DNA of 64,000 nucleotides, taken from assembly GCA_016717115.1 (NCBI GenBank), contig JADKGE010000003.1:62001-126000 (forward strand). The letters are read 5' to 3'. The notes under the pieces are model-generated. The model saw nothing but the letters and a program-made list of their open reading frames with translations. It ran no database searches and was not told where the DNA came from. Origin of the DNA: Actinomycetota bacterium (GTDB lineage Bacteria; Actinomycetota; Actinomycetes; S36-B12). Positions 1 to 7,947 of this stretch are shown piece by piece. Made by a program: the position numbers and the translations under genes. How positions within the stretch are numbered: position 1 is the stretch's first letter; each line of letters starts with the position of its first letter.

Positions 1-1002
1 CGAACTCGCCCGCACGGCTAGTTCGCCGACCCACAGTTGCTGCTCGGGAGGGAGCTCGAGTCCGGCGATGGACCTGATGAGGAGGCGCGCCGCCGTACGG
101 CCGATTTGCTCGGCCGGAGAACTGATGGTCGTGATGGCTGGGGTGGTGGCGGATGCGAAGTCCTCGGGCGTGCCGATGGAGACGATAGACAGGTCCTCGG
201 GAATGTGGACGCCCTGCTCGATCGCTTCCTGCATCAAGCCGATCGTTGCCTCAACGTTCAGGCAGATGAGTGCGGTGCAACCAGGGGCGTCCGCCGAAAG
301 CCGTCCCAGTGCCTCTCGCCCGGCTTCGATCGTCGACTCGCAGTAGACGACCGCACCCGTAGTTCCCGTTGCCTCGAGTGCTGATCGGAAACCGTTCTCG
401 GCCCGCACGGGTGCGCCAAGCTTGAGGTCGATGTTGCGCTGAGGGCCGGACAGGTAGCCGATGCGTGTGTGACCGAGACCGACGAGGTACTGGGTGGCCT
501 TGAGCATGGCTGCTTGGAAGTCGCGGTCCGCCGCGATCGCCGCGTCAGACTTCGCTCCGGTGCGGCCGATGAGGCCTACGGGCACGCCGGCCTTGCCGAG
601 GGTGCGTAACCGCTCATCCTTCATGCGGACTTCCATGAGCAGCACGCCGCCGATGAGTCCGGCTTGGAACAACGACGCCACGTCACTGACGTCGCGATCC
701 TCTGTTGGCCACAGCAGCAGGTGGTAGCCGAGCTCACGGGCAGCGCTTGCCGCGCCGAGAACGTACTCGAGGTCAGCATTGGAGATTCCGCGCTCTTGGC
801 TGGGAAACAGCAGGGCGATGATCGAGCTGCTTCCACCTGCGAGGGCCTGAGCCATCAGGTTGGGCCGGTAGTCGAGTTCGCGCATCGCCTCGAACACGCG
901 CTCGCGTGTCGCCTGGGAGATGGTCCGCTTGCCGCTGAGGGCATACGACACGGTCGCCTCGGACACTCCTGCCCGTTGAGCGACATCCTTGCGAGTAGGC
1001 AT
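1..1002 (-). CDS. LacI-family transcriptional regulator (3' end beyond window)
   Basis: The reverse strand encodes 334 residues and runs off the left edge without a stop. The N-terminus MPTRKDVAQRAGVSEATVSY is the LacI helix-turn-helix, followed by the hinge region (RPNLMAQALAGG) and a periplasmic-binding-protein-like sensor domain (for example the SLFQAGLIGGVLL and LIGRTG segments). I chose ATG at 1002 because a GGAGGA ribosome site lies 8 bases upstream; an in-frame ATG at 1011 abuts that site and is less likely. The gene is divergent from the sugar ABC operon, and a 26-bp perfect palindrome lies between them, so it probably represses that operon and senses its sugar or a product. Family assignment is firm; the inducer is unknown. 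Confidence 0.93.
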   Translation of the reverse strand, partial: MPTRKDVAQRAGVSEATVSYALSGKRTISQATRERVFEAMRELDYRPNLMAQALAGGSSSIIALLFPSQERGISNADLEYVLGAASAARELGYHLLLWPTEDRDVSDVASLFQAGLIGGVLLMEVRMKDERLRTLGKAGVPVGLIGRTGAKSDAAIAADRDFQAAMLKATQYLVGLGHTRIGYLSGPQRNIDLKLGAPVRAENGFRSALEATGTTGAVVYCESTIEAGREALGRLSADAPGCTALICLNVEATIGLMQEAIEQGVHIPEDLSIVSIGTPEDFASATTPAITTISSPAEQIGRTAARLLIRSIAGLELPPEQQLWVGELAVRASS

Positions 1003-1098
1003 GCGGGACATCCTCCAAGAGGTGGGCGCGCGGACTTCCATCGACCCGCCGAAGGCCGGTCCAGGTCGCCGTGATCGTCGTTGCAGATTTGTTATGTT

Positions 1099-1134
1099 CC
1101 AGTGTTGACGCGCGTCAACACTGGCGTTTACCTT
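1099..1134 (+). promoter_or_regulatory. LacI-type operator (26-bp perfect palindrome) over the sugar-operon promoter
   Basis: Positions 1099-1124 form a perfect 26-bp palindrome centred on CGCG, with core TTGACGCGCGTCAA, which has the CG-centred symmetry of LacI-family operators. Its left arm contains a TTGACG -35 hexamer (1105-1110); TACCTT at 1129-1134 can serve as the -10 after 18 bases. A bound repressor would therefore sit directly on the promoter of the operon starting at 1262. The palindrome is seen; repression by the neighbouring LacI protein is inferred. Confidence 0.8.
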
Positions 1135-1261
1135 ATGCGAGACGTTCCCTTCTGTGCACGGAAGACGACTGTCGCCGGTTGGTCCCCACCAGGGCTGATC
1201 GGGCTCCACCAAGACAATCCAGTCGGCCCGGCGACGTGGCCACCACTACAGGAGAAGGCAC

Positions 1262-2674
1262 ATGAAGTTCAGGCACAACATGCACACGAGGGGACGGTCG
1301 ACGTCCATCCTCAGCGGAGTGGCCGTTGTGGCCGTTGCCGCTTTGACGCTTACCGCCTGCGGAGGCTCGTCCAGCTCTTCGGAGTCTTCGGCCGCGGCCG
1401 GTGACAAGGCGAGCACGGCAGCGAGCGCCGCGGCGTCCGCGGCGGCCAGCGCCGCCCCCGCCGGTGAGGTCACCAAGATCACGGTGTGGGCGCAGGAGGG
1501 CCAGGAGGGAGAGGTCCAGGCGGCCAAGGACGAGGTTGCCGCGTTCAACGCTGCCAACCCGAACATCCAGGCCGAGCTGACCCTGATTCCTCAGGCGACC
1601 TACGGCCAGACGCTGGCATCGACCTACGTGGACGCCCTTCCGGATGTTTACGAGTTCGACGGCGAGACGGTCGGCGCCCTCGTGTACGCCGGCAAGGTGG
1701 CACCGCTGGAAGGCCTCGTCGATCAGTCCGTCTTCGACAACGAACTGCCGTCCCTGGTGGCCGAGGGAACCGTCGACGGCAAGATCTACTCGGTTTCGCA
1801 GTACGACTCGGGTCTCGCGCTGTACGGCAACAAGGCCATGCTCGAGGCTGCCGGCATCACGGACATTCCCACGACCGTCGATCAGGCCTGGACCGCCGAG
1901 GAGTTCCAGACTGTCCTGGAGAAGCTCGCCAAGGTGGGCAAGGACGGCAAGGCGATCGACCTCAAGGAGCAGTACGCCGGCACGTGGCCGGGCTATGCCT
2001 TCACCCCGGTCGTGAACTCGGCCGGATTCCCGCTCATCAAGGACGGCAAGGCTGAGGGTTCGCTCAACTCCCCCGAAGTCGCTGCGGCTCTCTCCCAGAT
2101 TGCCAGCTGGCGCCAGTACGTCGATCCCAATGCCGACGACAAGGCGTTCACCGACAAGCGCGTGGGACTGGCCTGGGTTGGCCACTGGGCATACGGCGCC
2201 AACAAGGAAGCTCTCGGTGAGGATCTCGTCGTCATCCCGCTGCCCGACTGGGGCAATGGCACGAAGAGCGGCCAGGGATCGCACAGCTGGGGCATCGGCG
2301 CCAATGCGGCCAACAAGGAGGCCGGTGGCAAGTTCCTCGACTTCATCATGCAGGACCAGTGGGTCGATCAGATCACCAAGGCCAACGGGGCTGTGCCGGC
2401 GAACAAGGCCGTCCTTGCCGCCAGCGAGCTGTACGGACCGGGCGGCGACCTTGAGCTCTACGGCCAGCAGCTCGCGCTGACCTGCGGCTCGGCCGACCCG
2501 ACACCGGAGTGCGTCACTGTGCCCCGCACGATCAGCGCCGCCTGGCCGGTCATCAACCAGAAGTTCAGCGACGCCTTCTGGGCGATCTACGGCGGCGGCG
2601 ATGCACAGGCCGAGCTGGACAAGGCTGCCAAGGCGATCGATCAGGATGCAGCCGACAACAACAACTACCAGTAG
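1262..2674 (+). CDS. ABC sugar transporter substrate-binding lipoprotein
   Basis: A 470-residue extracellular solute-binding protein of family 1 (MalE/UgpB-like). It has a basic N-terminus, a hydrophobic stretch and the lipobox LTAC with the acylated Cys at residue 33, then a Ser/Ala-rich linker of about 40 residues before the binding domain (KITVWAQEGQEGEVQAAKD). The start has an AGGAGA ribosome site. It delivers a carbohydrate to the two permeases encoded downstream. The neighbouring alpha-glucosidase and beta-fructosidase-like genes suggest an alpha-glucoside or sucrose-like oligosaccharide, but the ligand cannot be read from the sequence. No ATPase gene is present in the operon, so it probably uses a shared MsmK/MalK-type ATPase encoded elsewhere. 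Confidence 0.94.
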   Translation: MKFRHNMHTRGRSTSILSGVAVVAVAALTLTACGGSSSSSESSAAAGDKASTAASAAASAAASAAPAGEVTKITVWAQEGQEGEVQAAKDEVAAFNAANPNIQAELTLIPQATYGQTLASTYVDALPDVYEFDGETVGALVYAGKVAPLEGLVDQSVFDNELPSLVAEGTVDGKIYSVSQYDSGLALYGNKAMLEAAGITDIPTTVDQAWTAEEFQTVLEKLAKVGKDGKAIDLKEQYAGTWPGYAFTPVVNSAGFPLIKDGKAEGSLNSPEVAAALSQIASWRQYVDPNADDKAFTDKRVGLAWVGHWAYGANKEALGEDLVVIPLPDWGNGTKSGQGSHSWGIGANAANKEAGGKFLDFIMQDQWVDQITKANGAVPANKAVLAASELYGPGGDLELYGQQLALTCGSADPTPECVTVPRTISAAWPVINQKFSDAFWAIYGGGDAQAELDKAAKAIDQDAADNNNYQ

Positions 2675-2698
2675 TACCTGACCGCACGTGGGTCATCA

Positions 2699-2733
2699 GG
2701 AGCGCCGGGCCAGTCGGTCTGGCCCGGCGCTCC
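2699..2733 (+). terminator. Strong hairpin between binding protein and permease genes
   Basis: A perfect 14-bp stem (2699-2712 with 2720-2733) and a 7-base loop, followed by TTCCCCC rather than a T-run. It lies in the only sizeable gap of the operon, directly after the binding-protein gene. In malEFG-like operons such hairpins act as partial terminators or stabilise the upstream mRNA, giving more binding protein than permease. That role here is inferred from position. Confidence 0.7.
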
Positions 2734-2787
2734 TTCCCCCAGCACTTTGAGGTACCCAGCACTTCCGAGGCTCGAAGGAGCTAGCCG

Positions 2788-3723
2788 ATGGCAACGAATC
2801 AGCAGGTAGCCCCTGCCAAGCAGAGGTTCGGATACGACAACACGGCAGGCTTCATGATGAGCCTGCCGGCCCTGCTTCTGCTCGCCTTGTTCGTGCTGGT
2901 CCCATTCGTGATGGCTTTCGTCCTGTCGATGCAGAACGTGCGCCTTGATGGGGCTCGACCCAACGTATGGATGGGCTTGGAGCAGTACCGGCGGATCCTG
3001 CTGGATCCCGATACGAGCTCGGTCTTCTATCGCTCACTTCTCAACAACTTCATCTTTGCCCTCATCGTTGTGCCGATCCAGACCGCGTTGGCCGTGGGCT
3101 TGGCCGTGATGGTGAACCAGAAGCTCAAGGGCATCGCCATCTTCCGGACCATCTTCTTCCTGCCGGTGGTGTTCCCCATGGCACTGGTGGCGACGATCTG
3201 GAGTCTCATCTTCGCCCGCGACAGTCTCGGGATGCTCAACGGATTCCTGGCGGCCGTCACGTTCGGCATGATCGGCCCGCAGGACTGGCTGGGCGACCCC
3301 AAGCTCGCACTTCTGTCCATCGCCATCATGTCCATCTGGGCCGGCGTCGGCTTCCAGATGATCATCGTGCTTGCCGGACTCCAAGGCATCCCTCAGGAAC
3401 TGTACGAGGCTGCCACCCTCGACCGCGCAAACCCATGGCAGCAGTTCTGGAACGTTACGATTTTGGGCCTGCGCAACACACTGGTCTTCGTCATCATCGT
3501 GACAACGATCTTCTCGTTCCGGCTCTTCGATCAGGTCTACATCATGACGCGAGGCGGACCGGGCGACTCCACTTCGACCGTCATGTACCAGGCCGTGACT
3601 TCAGCGTTCGTGGAGAACAACGTGGGTCGTGGTGCCGCTATGACCGTCGTCTTCGTCTTCGTCATCATCGCGATCACCCTGCTCCAGCAGCGCATCTTCC
3701 GCCAGAACAGGGAGGTCCAGTGA
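2788..3723 (+). CDS. ABC sugar transporter permease (MalF/UgpA type)
   Basis: A 311-residue inner-membrane protein with about six hydrophobic segments and the binding-protein-dependent transport loop EAATLDRANPWQQFWNVTIL, the EAA motif that docks onto the ABC ATPase. An AGGAGC ribosome site precedes the ATG. It is the first permease of the operon and its stop overlaps the GTG start of the second permease, so the two are translationally coupled, as expected for a heterodimeric channel of the CUT1 carbohydrate uptake family. Confidence 0.93.
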   Translation: MATNQQVAPAKQRFGYDNTAGFMMSLPALLLLALFVLVPFVMAFVLSMQNVRLDGARPNVWMGLEQYRRILLDPDTSSVFYRSLLNNFIFALIVVPIQTALAVGLAVMVNQKLKGIAIFRTIFFLPVVFPMALVATIWSLIFARDSLGMLNGFLAAVTFGMIGPQDWLGDPKLALLSIAIMSIWAGVGFQMIIVLAGLQGIPQELYEAATLDRANPWQQFWNVTILGLRNTLVFVIIVTTIFSFRLFDQVYIMTRGGPGDSTSTVMYQAVTSAFVENNVGRGAAMTVVFVFVIIAITLLQQRIFRQNREVQ

Positions 3724-4619
3724 CAACCGCGATCGCCGAGACTCCGACGAGTCAGGCTGCTCCGCACAAGGGCATGACCCTTCGCACGCGCAAGAACATC
3801 TCCAACGCGATCTCCTACTTCTTCCTCTGCCTGGTGTCGCCGCTGTTCCTGGCGCCCATCGCCTACATGATCATCGGCTCGTTCAAGCCGTCCGATGAGG
3901 TGCTCAACGGACTCGGCGGGTTCCTGCCGACGAACCTGTCGCTGGACAACTACAGCGGCGTCATGGGTCGGTTCGACAGCGACGCATCGGGGTACTTCTG
4001 GAACTTCTACCTGACGTCGCTGATCGTCAGCCTGGTGATCGTGATCGGCGGGCTGGTGATCAACTCGATGGCGGCGTATGCCCTCGCCCGATTGAGGTGG
4101 GTCGGGCGCAACCTCGTGCTCTCGATCATCGTGCTGCTCGTGATCCTGCCCTTCGAAGCGATCGCGGTGCCGTTGTTCTACCTGATGAACGGGATGAGGA
4201 ACACGTACTACGTGCAGTTCCTGCCCTTCATCGCCAGCGCATTCTCGATCTACCTGTTCTATACGTTCTTCATCAGCATCCCCAACGAGATCCAGGAGTC
4301 CGCGCGGCTCGATGGAGCCAAGCCCTTCCGCGTGTTCATATCGATCATCGTCCCGATGTCGAAGCCGGTGTACGCGTCCGTCACGATCCTTACGTTCCTC
4401 GCGGCCTGGTCGTCGTTCCTCTTCCCAGTCATGATGATCGACCAGCCTCGGGTCCGCCCGCTCCCGCTCGCTATCGCGGTGTTCAAGGCTCAGCCGCCGA
4501 CGGACTGGGGCCAGATCTTCGCGTTCGGCGTTCTACTGGTCATCCCGGTAGTCCTCGTCTTCCTGGTGTTCCAGCGGTGGTTCATCCAGAGCGTCGCCTC
4601 ATCGGCGGTCAAGGGCTAG
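3720..4619 (+). CDS. ABC sugar transporter permease (MalG/UgpE type)
   Basis: This 299-residue protein starts at GTG 3720, overlapping the preceding TGA by 3 bases, with GGGAGG upstream. It has six predicted membrane segments and the EAA loop (ESARLDGAKPFRVF) near residues 195-210. With the protein encoded at 2788 it would form the transmembrane pore of a CUT1 sugar importer. The only base between its stop and the GTG of the glucosidase gene shows tight operon packing. Confidence 0.93.
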   Translation: MTTAIAETPTSQAAPHKGMTLRTRKNISNAISYFFLCLVSPLFLAPIAYMIIGSFKPSDEVLNGLGGFLPTNLSLDNYSGVMGRFDSDASGYFWNFYLTSLIVSLVIVIGGLVINSMAAYALARLRWVGRNLVLSIIVLLVILPFEAIAVPLFYLMNGMRNTYYVQFLPFIASAFSIYLFYTFFISIPNEIQESARLDGAKPFRVFISIIVPMSKPVYASVTILTFLAAWSSFLFPVMMIDQPRVRPLPLAIAVFKAQPPTDWGQIFAFGVLLVIPVVLVFLVFQRWFIQSVASSAVKG

Positions 4620-4621
4620 CA

Positions 4622-6301
4622 GTGTCACTTTCCACAGTCCCCAACTCCACCAGTGAGGCGGGCCCACAGGTCGATGTCGAGTCAAGCCGGGCCTGGTGGC
4701 AGCAGGCCGTCGTCTACCAGATCTATCCGAGGAGCTTCGCCGACTCCAATGCGGACGGCATAGGGGATCTGCGTGGGATCGTCAGCCGCATCGACTACCT
4801 GACCAAGCTCGGCATAGACGCGGTGTGGCTCAGCCCGTTCTACCCATCCGGCTGGGCTGATGGCGGCTACGACGTCGCGGACTATCGGAACGTCGATCCG
4901 CGATTCGGCACCCTGGAGGACTTCGATCTTCTTGTGCAGTCTCTGCACGCCGTCGGCATCCGGATCATGGTCGATCTGGTGCCCAACCATTCCTCGAGGC
5001 TCCACCCGTGGTTCGTGGAGGCACTGGCCGCGGGACCTGGCTCACCAGAAAGGGATCGCTACATCTTCCGCGACGGTCGCGGAGTCGATGGTTCGCTGCC
5101 TCCCAACGACTGGCCCTCGCACTGGGGCCCGCAGGGGTGGACACGTGTCGAGGACGGGCAGTGGTACCTGCACTTCTTCAGCCCCGATCAACCCGACTTC
5201 AACTGGGACAACGCCGAGGTGCGTCAGGAGTTCGAGCACACGATCCGGTTCTGGGCCGATCGTGGGGTGGACGGATTCCGGGTCGACGTCGCACATGGAC
5301 TGGTCAAGGACATGTCCGAGCCGTATCAGCACTTCACGAGCTTCAGCCCGCTCCTGACCCCCACCGACGGCAGCCACCCGCTCTTCGACCGCGACGACGT
5401 TCACGAGATCTACCGCGGCTGGCGAGCCATCTTCGAGGCGTACGACCCGCCGCGGATGGCCGTGGCAGAGGCGGCTGTTCCTGCCGAGCGGATCCCGCTG
5501 TATGCCAGTTCGGATGGCCTCAATCAGGCCTTCAACTTCGACCTGCTGTTCACGGAGTGGAGCGCTGCAGAGTTCCGCACGGCCATCTCCACCAATCTCG
5601 ATATCGCTAGCAGCTCCGGGTCCCCCAGCACGTGGGTGCTGTCCAACCATGATTGCGTCCGACATGCATCCCGCTATGCGCTCCCACCGGGCACCGATCG
5701 CAACGCGTGGCTTCTCGCGAGTGGCAGGGAGCCTTCAGAGGACCGGTCCACCGGCCAGTCGCGTGCACGGGCAGCGATCATGCTGCTGCTGGCTTTGCCG
5801 GGCTCGGCCTATCTCTACCAGGGTGAGGAGCTGGGACTCTTCGAAGTGGCGAACCTGGACGTGGCCACCCTTCTCGACCCCGTGTGGACACGAACCCTGC
5901 ACACGGAGAAGGGCCGAGATGGCTGCAGAGTGCCGCTTCCCTGGCGGGCCGCGACGGACAACTTCGGGTTCAGCGCTGGAGCGAGCCCTCTCCATCAGCC
6001 CGGTTGGTTCGCAGACTTCGCAGTCGACGCTCAAGAGGCCGACCAGTCGTCGACGCTGGCCCTCTATCGTGCGGCGATCTCTCTCCGGAAGCAGCTGCAA
6101 GGGCGGGACGTCCTGGCATGGGTCGACACCGCCGACGAGGACGTGCTGCACTTCACGCGGCCCGGAGGCTGGCAGTCCATCACCAACTTCGGTTCGTCCC
6201 CCGTCCCACTCCCGGTTGGCAAGGTCCTCCTTTCGAGCGGTCCGCTGCTCGATGGCCTGCTACCCGCCGATACCACTGCGTGGCTGACGAGTACGGCCTG
6301 A
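4622..6301 (+). CDS. Alpha-glucosidase, glycoside hydrolase family 13
   Basis: A 559-residue cytoplasmic GH13 enzyme starting at GTG 4622. The four family regions are present: DLVPNH near residue 117 (region I), GFRVDVAHG with the nucleophile Asp near 220 (region II), MAVAEA with the acid/base Glu near 281 (region III) and LSNHD near 340 (region IV). N-terminal WWQQAVVYQIYPRSF is typical of alpha-glucosidases and oligo-1,6-glucosidases that split short imported alpha-glucosides. No signal peptide is visible, which agrees with hydrolysis after uptake by the ABC transporter of the same operon. The exact linkage preference cannot be told. Confidence 0.93.
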   Translation: MSLSTVPNSTSEAGPQVDVESSRAWWQQAVVYQIYPRSFADSNADGIGDLRGIVSRIDYLTKLGIDAVWLSPFYPSGWADGGYDVADYRNVDPRFGTLEDFDLLVQSLHAVGIRIMVDLVPNHSSRLHPWFVEALAAGPGSPERDRYIFRDGRGVDGSLPPNDWPSHWGPQGWTRVEDGQWYLHFFSPDQPDFNWDNAEVRQEFEHTIRFWADRGVDGFRVDVAHGLVKDMSEPYQHFTSFSPLLTPTDGSHPLFDRDDVHEIYRGWRAIFEAYDPPRMAVAEAAVPAERIPLYASSDGLNQAFNFDLLFTEWSAAEFRTAISTNLDIASSSGSPSTWVLSNHDCVRHASRYALPPGTDRNAWLLASGREPSEDRSTGQSRARAAIMLLLALPGSAYLYQGEELGLFEVANLDVATLLDPVWTRTLHTEKGRDGCRVPLPWRAATDNFGFSAGASPLHQPGWFADFAVDAQEADQSSTLALYRAAISLRKQLQGRDVLAWVDTADEDVLHFTRPGGWQSITNFGSSPVPLPVGKVLLSSGPLLDGLLPADTTAWLTSTA

Positions 6302-6302
6302 C

Positions 6303-7313
6303 ATGACGCTGCGACTCGCCGACTCCTGGATCTGGGACTCCTGGTACGCCTTCGATGGCGAACTGCATCACGCCTTCTACCTTCGTGCTTCCAGAGACCT
6401 CGGCGATCCGGAACTGCGCCACCGCCACCCGCACGTCGGTCACGCCACCTCGTCTGACCTTCGCAACTGGACCGTCCTGCCGGATGCGCTGTCACCGAGC
6501 GAGGAGCCGGCGTTCGACGACTGGACCACCTGGACAGGCAGCGTGGTCCGCGACGAAAGCGGCACCTGGTGGATGTTCTACACCGGCTCCACTCACTCCG
6601 ACGGGGGGCTCGTCCAGCGCGTCGGAGCGGCGACGTCAGAGGACCTGATCACATGGACCAAGGCGAAGGATGTGCCCATCCTCGAGGCCGACTTCCGCTG
6701 GTACGAGGAACTCGACACCGACTTTTGGCACGACCAGGCGTGGCGAGACCCGTTCGTGTTCCAGCACAACTTCGGTATGTGGCACATGCTGGTCACCGCT
6801 CGGACAAAGACCGGGCCCACTCGCGACCGGGGTGTTCTCGGACACTGCGTCTCCCGGGACCTGCGTCACTGGACAGTGCTGGAGCCGCTCACGCCACCGG
6901 GAGCCGGATTCGGCCAGATGGAGGTCGCGCAGGTCGAGGAGGTCGACGGCACCCCGACCCTGCTCTTCTCCTGCGGAACAGCCGAACTCAGCGAAGAGGC
7001 ACGCAGCCGCTACGGCTCGGGCGGAGTGTTCAGCGTCACCGGGCCCTCCACCCTGGGGCCGTTCGACATCACCACGGCGACGCGCTTCCCGACAGACTCC
7101 GTCTACGCGGGTCGCCTCGTGCAGCACAACGGGTCTTGGGGGCTCATCGGCTTCCGCAACATCGAGAACGATGAGTTCGTCGGAGAGATCACCGATCCCA
7201 CGCCGGTGACCAGCATCCCGGGCCTGGGACTGATACCGACCGACGCGTTCGGCCGAAGCCTCCGAGGAACATGGTCGCCCCAAGATCGGCATGAACGTCA
7301 AGGTCAGGCCTGA
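6303..7313 (+). CDS. Five-bladed beta-propeller glycosidase (GH32/43/68-like)
   Basis: A 336-residue protein, last gene of the sugar operon, one base after the glucosidase stop. It has the GH32/43/68 superfamily marks: WIWDSW with the likely catalytic Asp near residue 11, a WRDPFVF (RDP) motif near 147 and MEVAQ with the candidate acid/base Glu near 207, plus repeated DLxxWT blade motifs. These families hydrolyse or transfer fructosyl or arabinosyl units; no signal peptide is seen, so it probably acts in the cytoplasm on a sucrose-like or fructose-containing sugar released next to the glucosidase. The subfamily is uncertain. Confidence 0.8.
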   Translation: MTLRLADSWIWDSWYAFDGELHHAFYLRASRDLGDPELRHRHPHVGHATSSDLRNWTVLPDALSPSEEPAFDDWTTWTGSVVRDESGTWWMFYTGSTHSDGGLVQRVGAATSEDLITWTKAKDVPILEADFRWYEELDTDFWHDQAWRDPFVFQHNFGMWHMLVTARTKTGPTRDRGVLGHCVSRDLRHWTVLEPLTPPGAGFGQMEVAQVEEVDGTPTLLFSCGTAELSEEARSRYGSGGVFSVTGPSTLGPFDITTATRFPTDSVYAGRLVQHNGSWGLIGFRNIENDEFVGEITDPTPVTSIPGLGLIPTDAFGRSLRGTWSPQDRHERQGQA

Positions 7314-7445
7314 GCGCACCTACGTCTTCGCCGCCTAAGGCGACCAGAAGCGTCTCTCGCACCTGCGCTGACTCGGAATGGCTAGGAGGAGCTGCCCGAG
7401 CGAACGAGATGGCGTTGGCTTCACACCGTGGGCAGGATCAACAGG

Positions 7446-7585
7446 GTGCAGTTCCGTGCAAGTGGCACTGAACTGCACTCTGCTTGCGCTGAGTTAGTCG
7501 AGTTGGGCACGGAACGCGTAGGTCCACCTAGATGCAGAGTTGCGCCCTACTTGCGCTCTACTTGCGCTTAGGGGAGCGCAAGTAG
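7446..7585. repeat. Cluster of palindromes and short direct repeats in a 560-bp gap
   Basis: The gap 7314-7880 has no convincing gene. It holds a hairpin with arms GTGCAGTT/AACTGCAC (7446-7453, 7471-7478), then two tandem copies of CTACTTGCGCT (7547-7557 and 7558-7568), and an inverted copy AGCGCAAGTAG (7575-7585) making a perfect 11-bp hairpin with the second. CTTGCGCT occurs again at 7483-7490. The block could be a multi-site protein target or the wreck of a mobile element end; no function can be assigned. Confidence 0.6.
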
Positions 7586-7663
7586 TGACGCTGGGTAGCG
7601 CTCGGTGGCAGTGAAGCCGTTGGTATTCAACAGTTCTTAGGGGCCAGACTTGCACTCTGATTC

Positions 7664-7710
7664 AACTCGTAATGCGTAGGTCCGGGGTTCAAATCCCCGA
7701 GGCGGCCCCA
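7664..7710 (+). repeat. tRNA-Thr(CGT) 3'-half repeat, copy A (best preserved)
   Basis: From the anticodon loop (CTCGTAA, anticodon CGT) to an encoded CCA this matches the 3' half of a threonine tRNA: perfect T-arm CGGGG-TTCAAAT-CCCCG, then acceptor strand AGGCGGC, discriminator C and CCA. The 5' half (expected acceptor GCCGCCT) is missing upstream, so it is not a functional tRNA. Downstream lies CGTTGC/GCAACG (a short hairpin) and, at 7768-7785, GTCGGAATTGACCGATTT, both shared with copy E at 24311. It is the reference copy of a dispersed family. Confidence 0.8.
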
Positions 7711-7882
7711 CGTGAAAGTCGTTGCGGCGCAACGCTATTCGCCATTCTTTCACTTTCTGGGCGCTGTCGGAATTGACCGATTTGTTGTGCCCTCGCCCTT
7801 GCTTTCGCCCTTTTCTATCGGTGACGTCCCCGGTGGTGGTGGGTTTTCGGCCTTGAGCGTGGCGGTGTCTGCGACGTAGTGG

Positions 7883-7947
7883 GCCATCGTGCAAGGGTCA
7901 GTGATGTTCGGACTAGGAACTCACGAGAGGACACCTTGCACGATGGC
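7883..7947 (+). promoter_or_regulatory. 14-bp inverted repeat that can sequester the transposase start
   Basis: Positions 7883-7896 and 7934-7947 are perfect 14-bp inverted repeats separated by 37 bases, and the right arm covers the transposase ATG (7943). In an mRNA reading in from outside, the start codon would be paired in the stem; a transcript started inside the loop would lack the left arm and be translated freely. Such read-through protection is known from other insertion sequences; here it is inferred from the sequence alone. Confidence 0.6.

Noticed and set aside
4097..4621. Upstream extension of the glucosidase frame
   Set aside because: It overlaps the permease gene out of frame; the glucosidase N-terminus and GTG 4622 fit the family.
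7637..7894. Reverse-strand frame encoding GPPRGFEPRTYALR
   Set aside because: It is the antisense translation of the tRNA-Thr 3' half; similar spurious peptides appear at every repeat copy and are common annotation errors.
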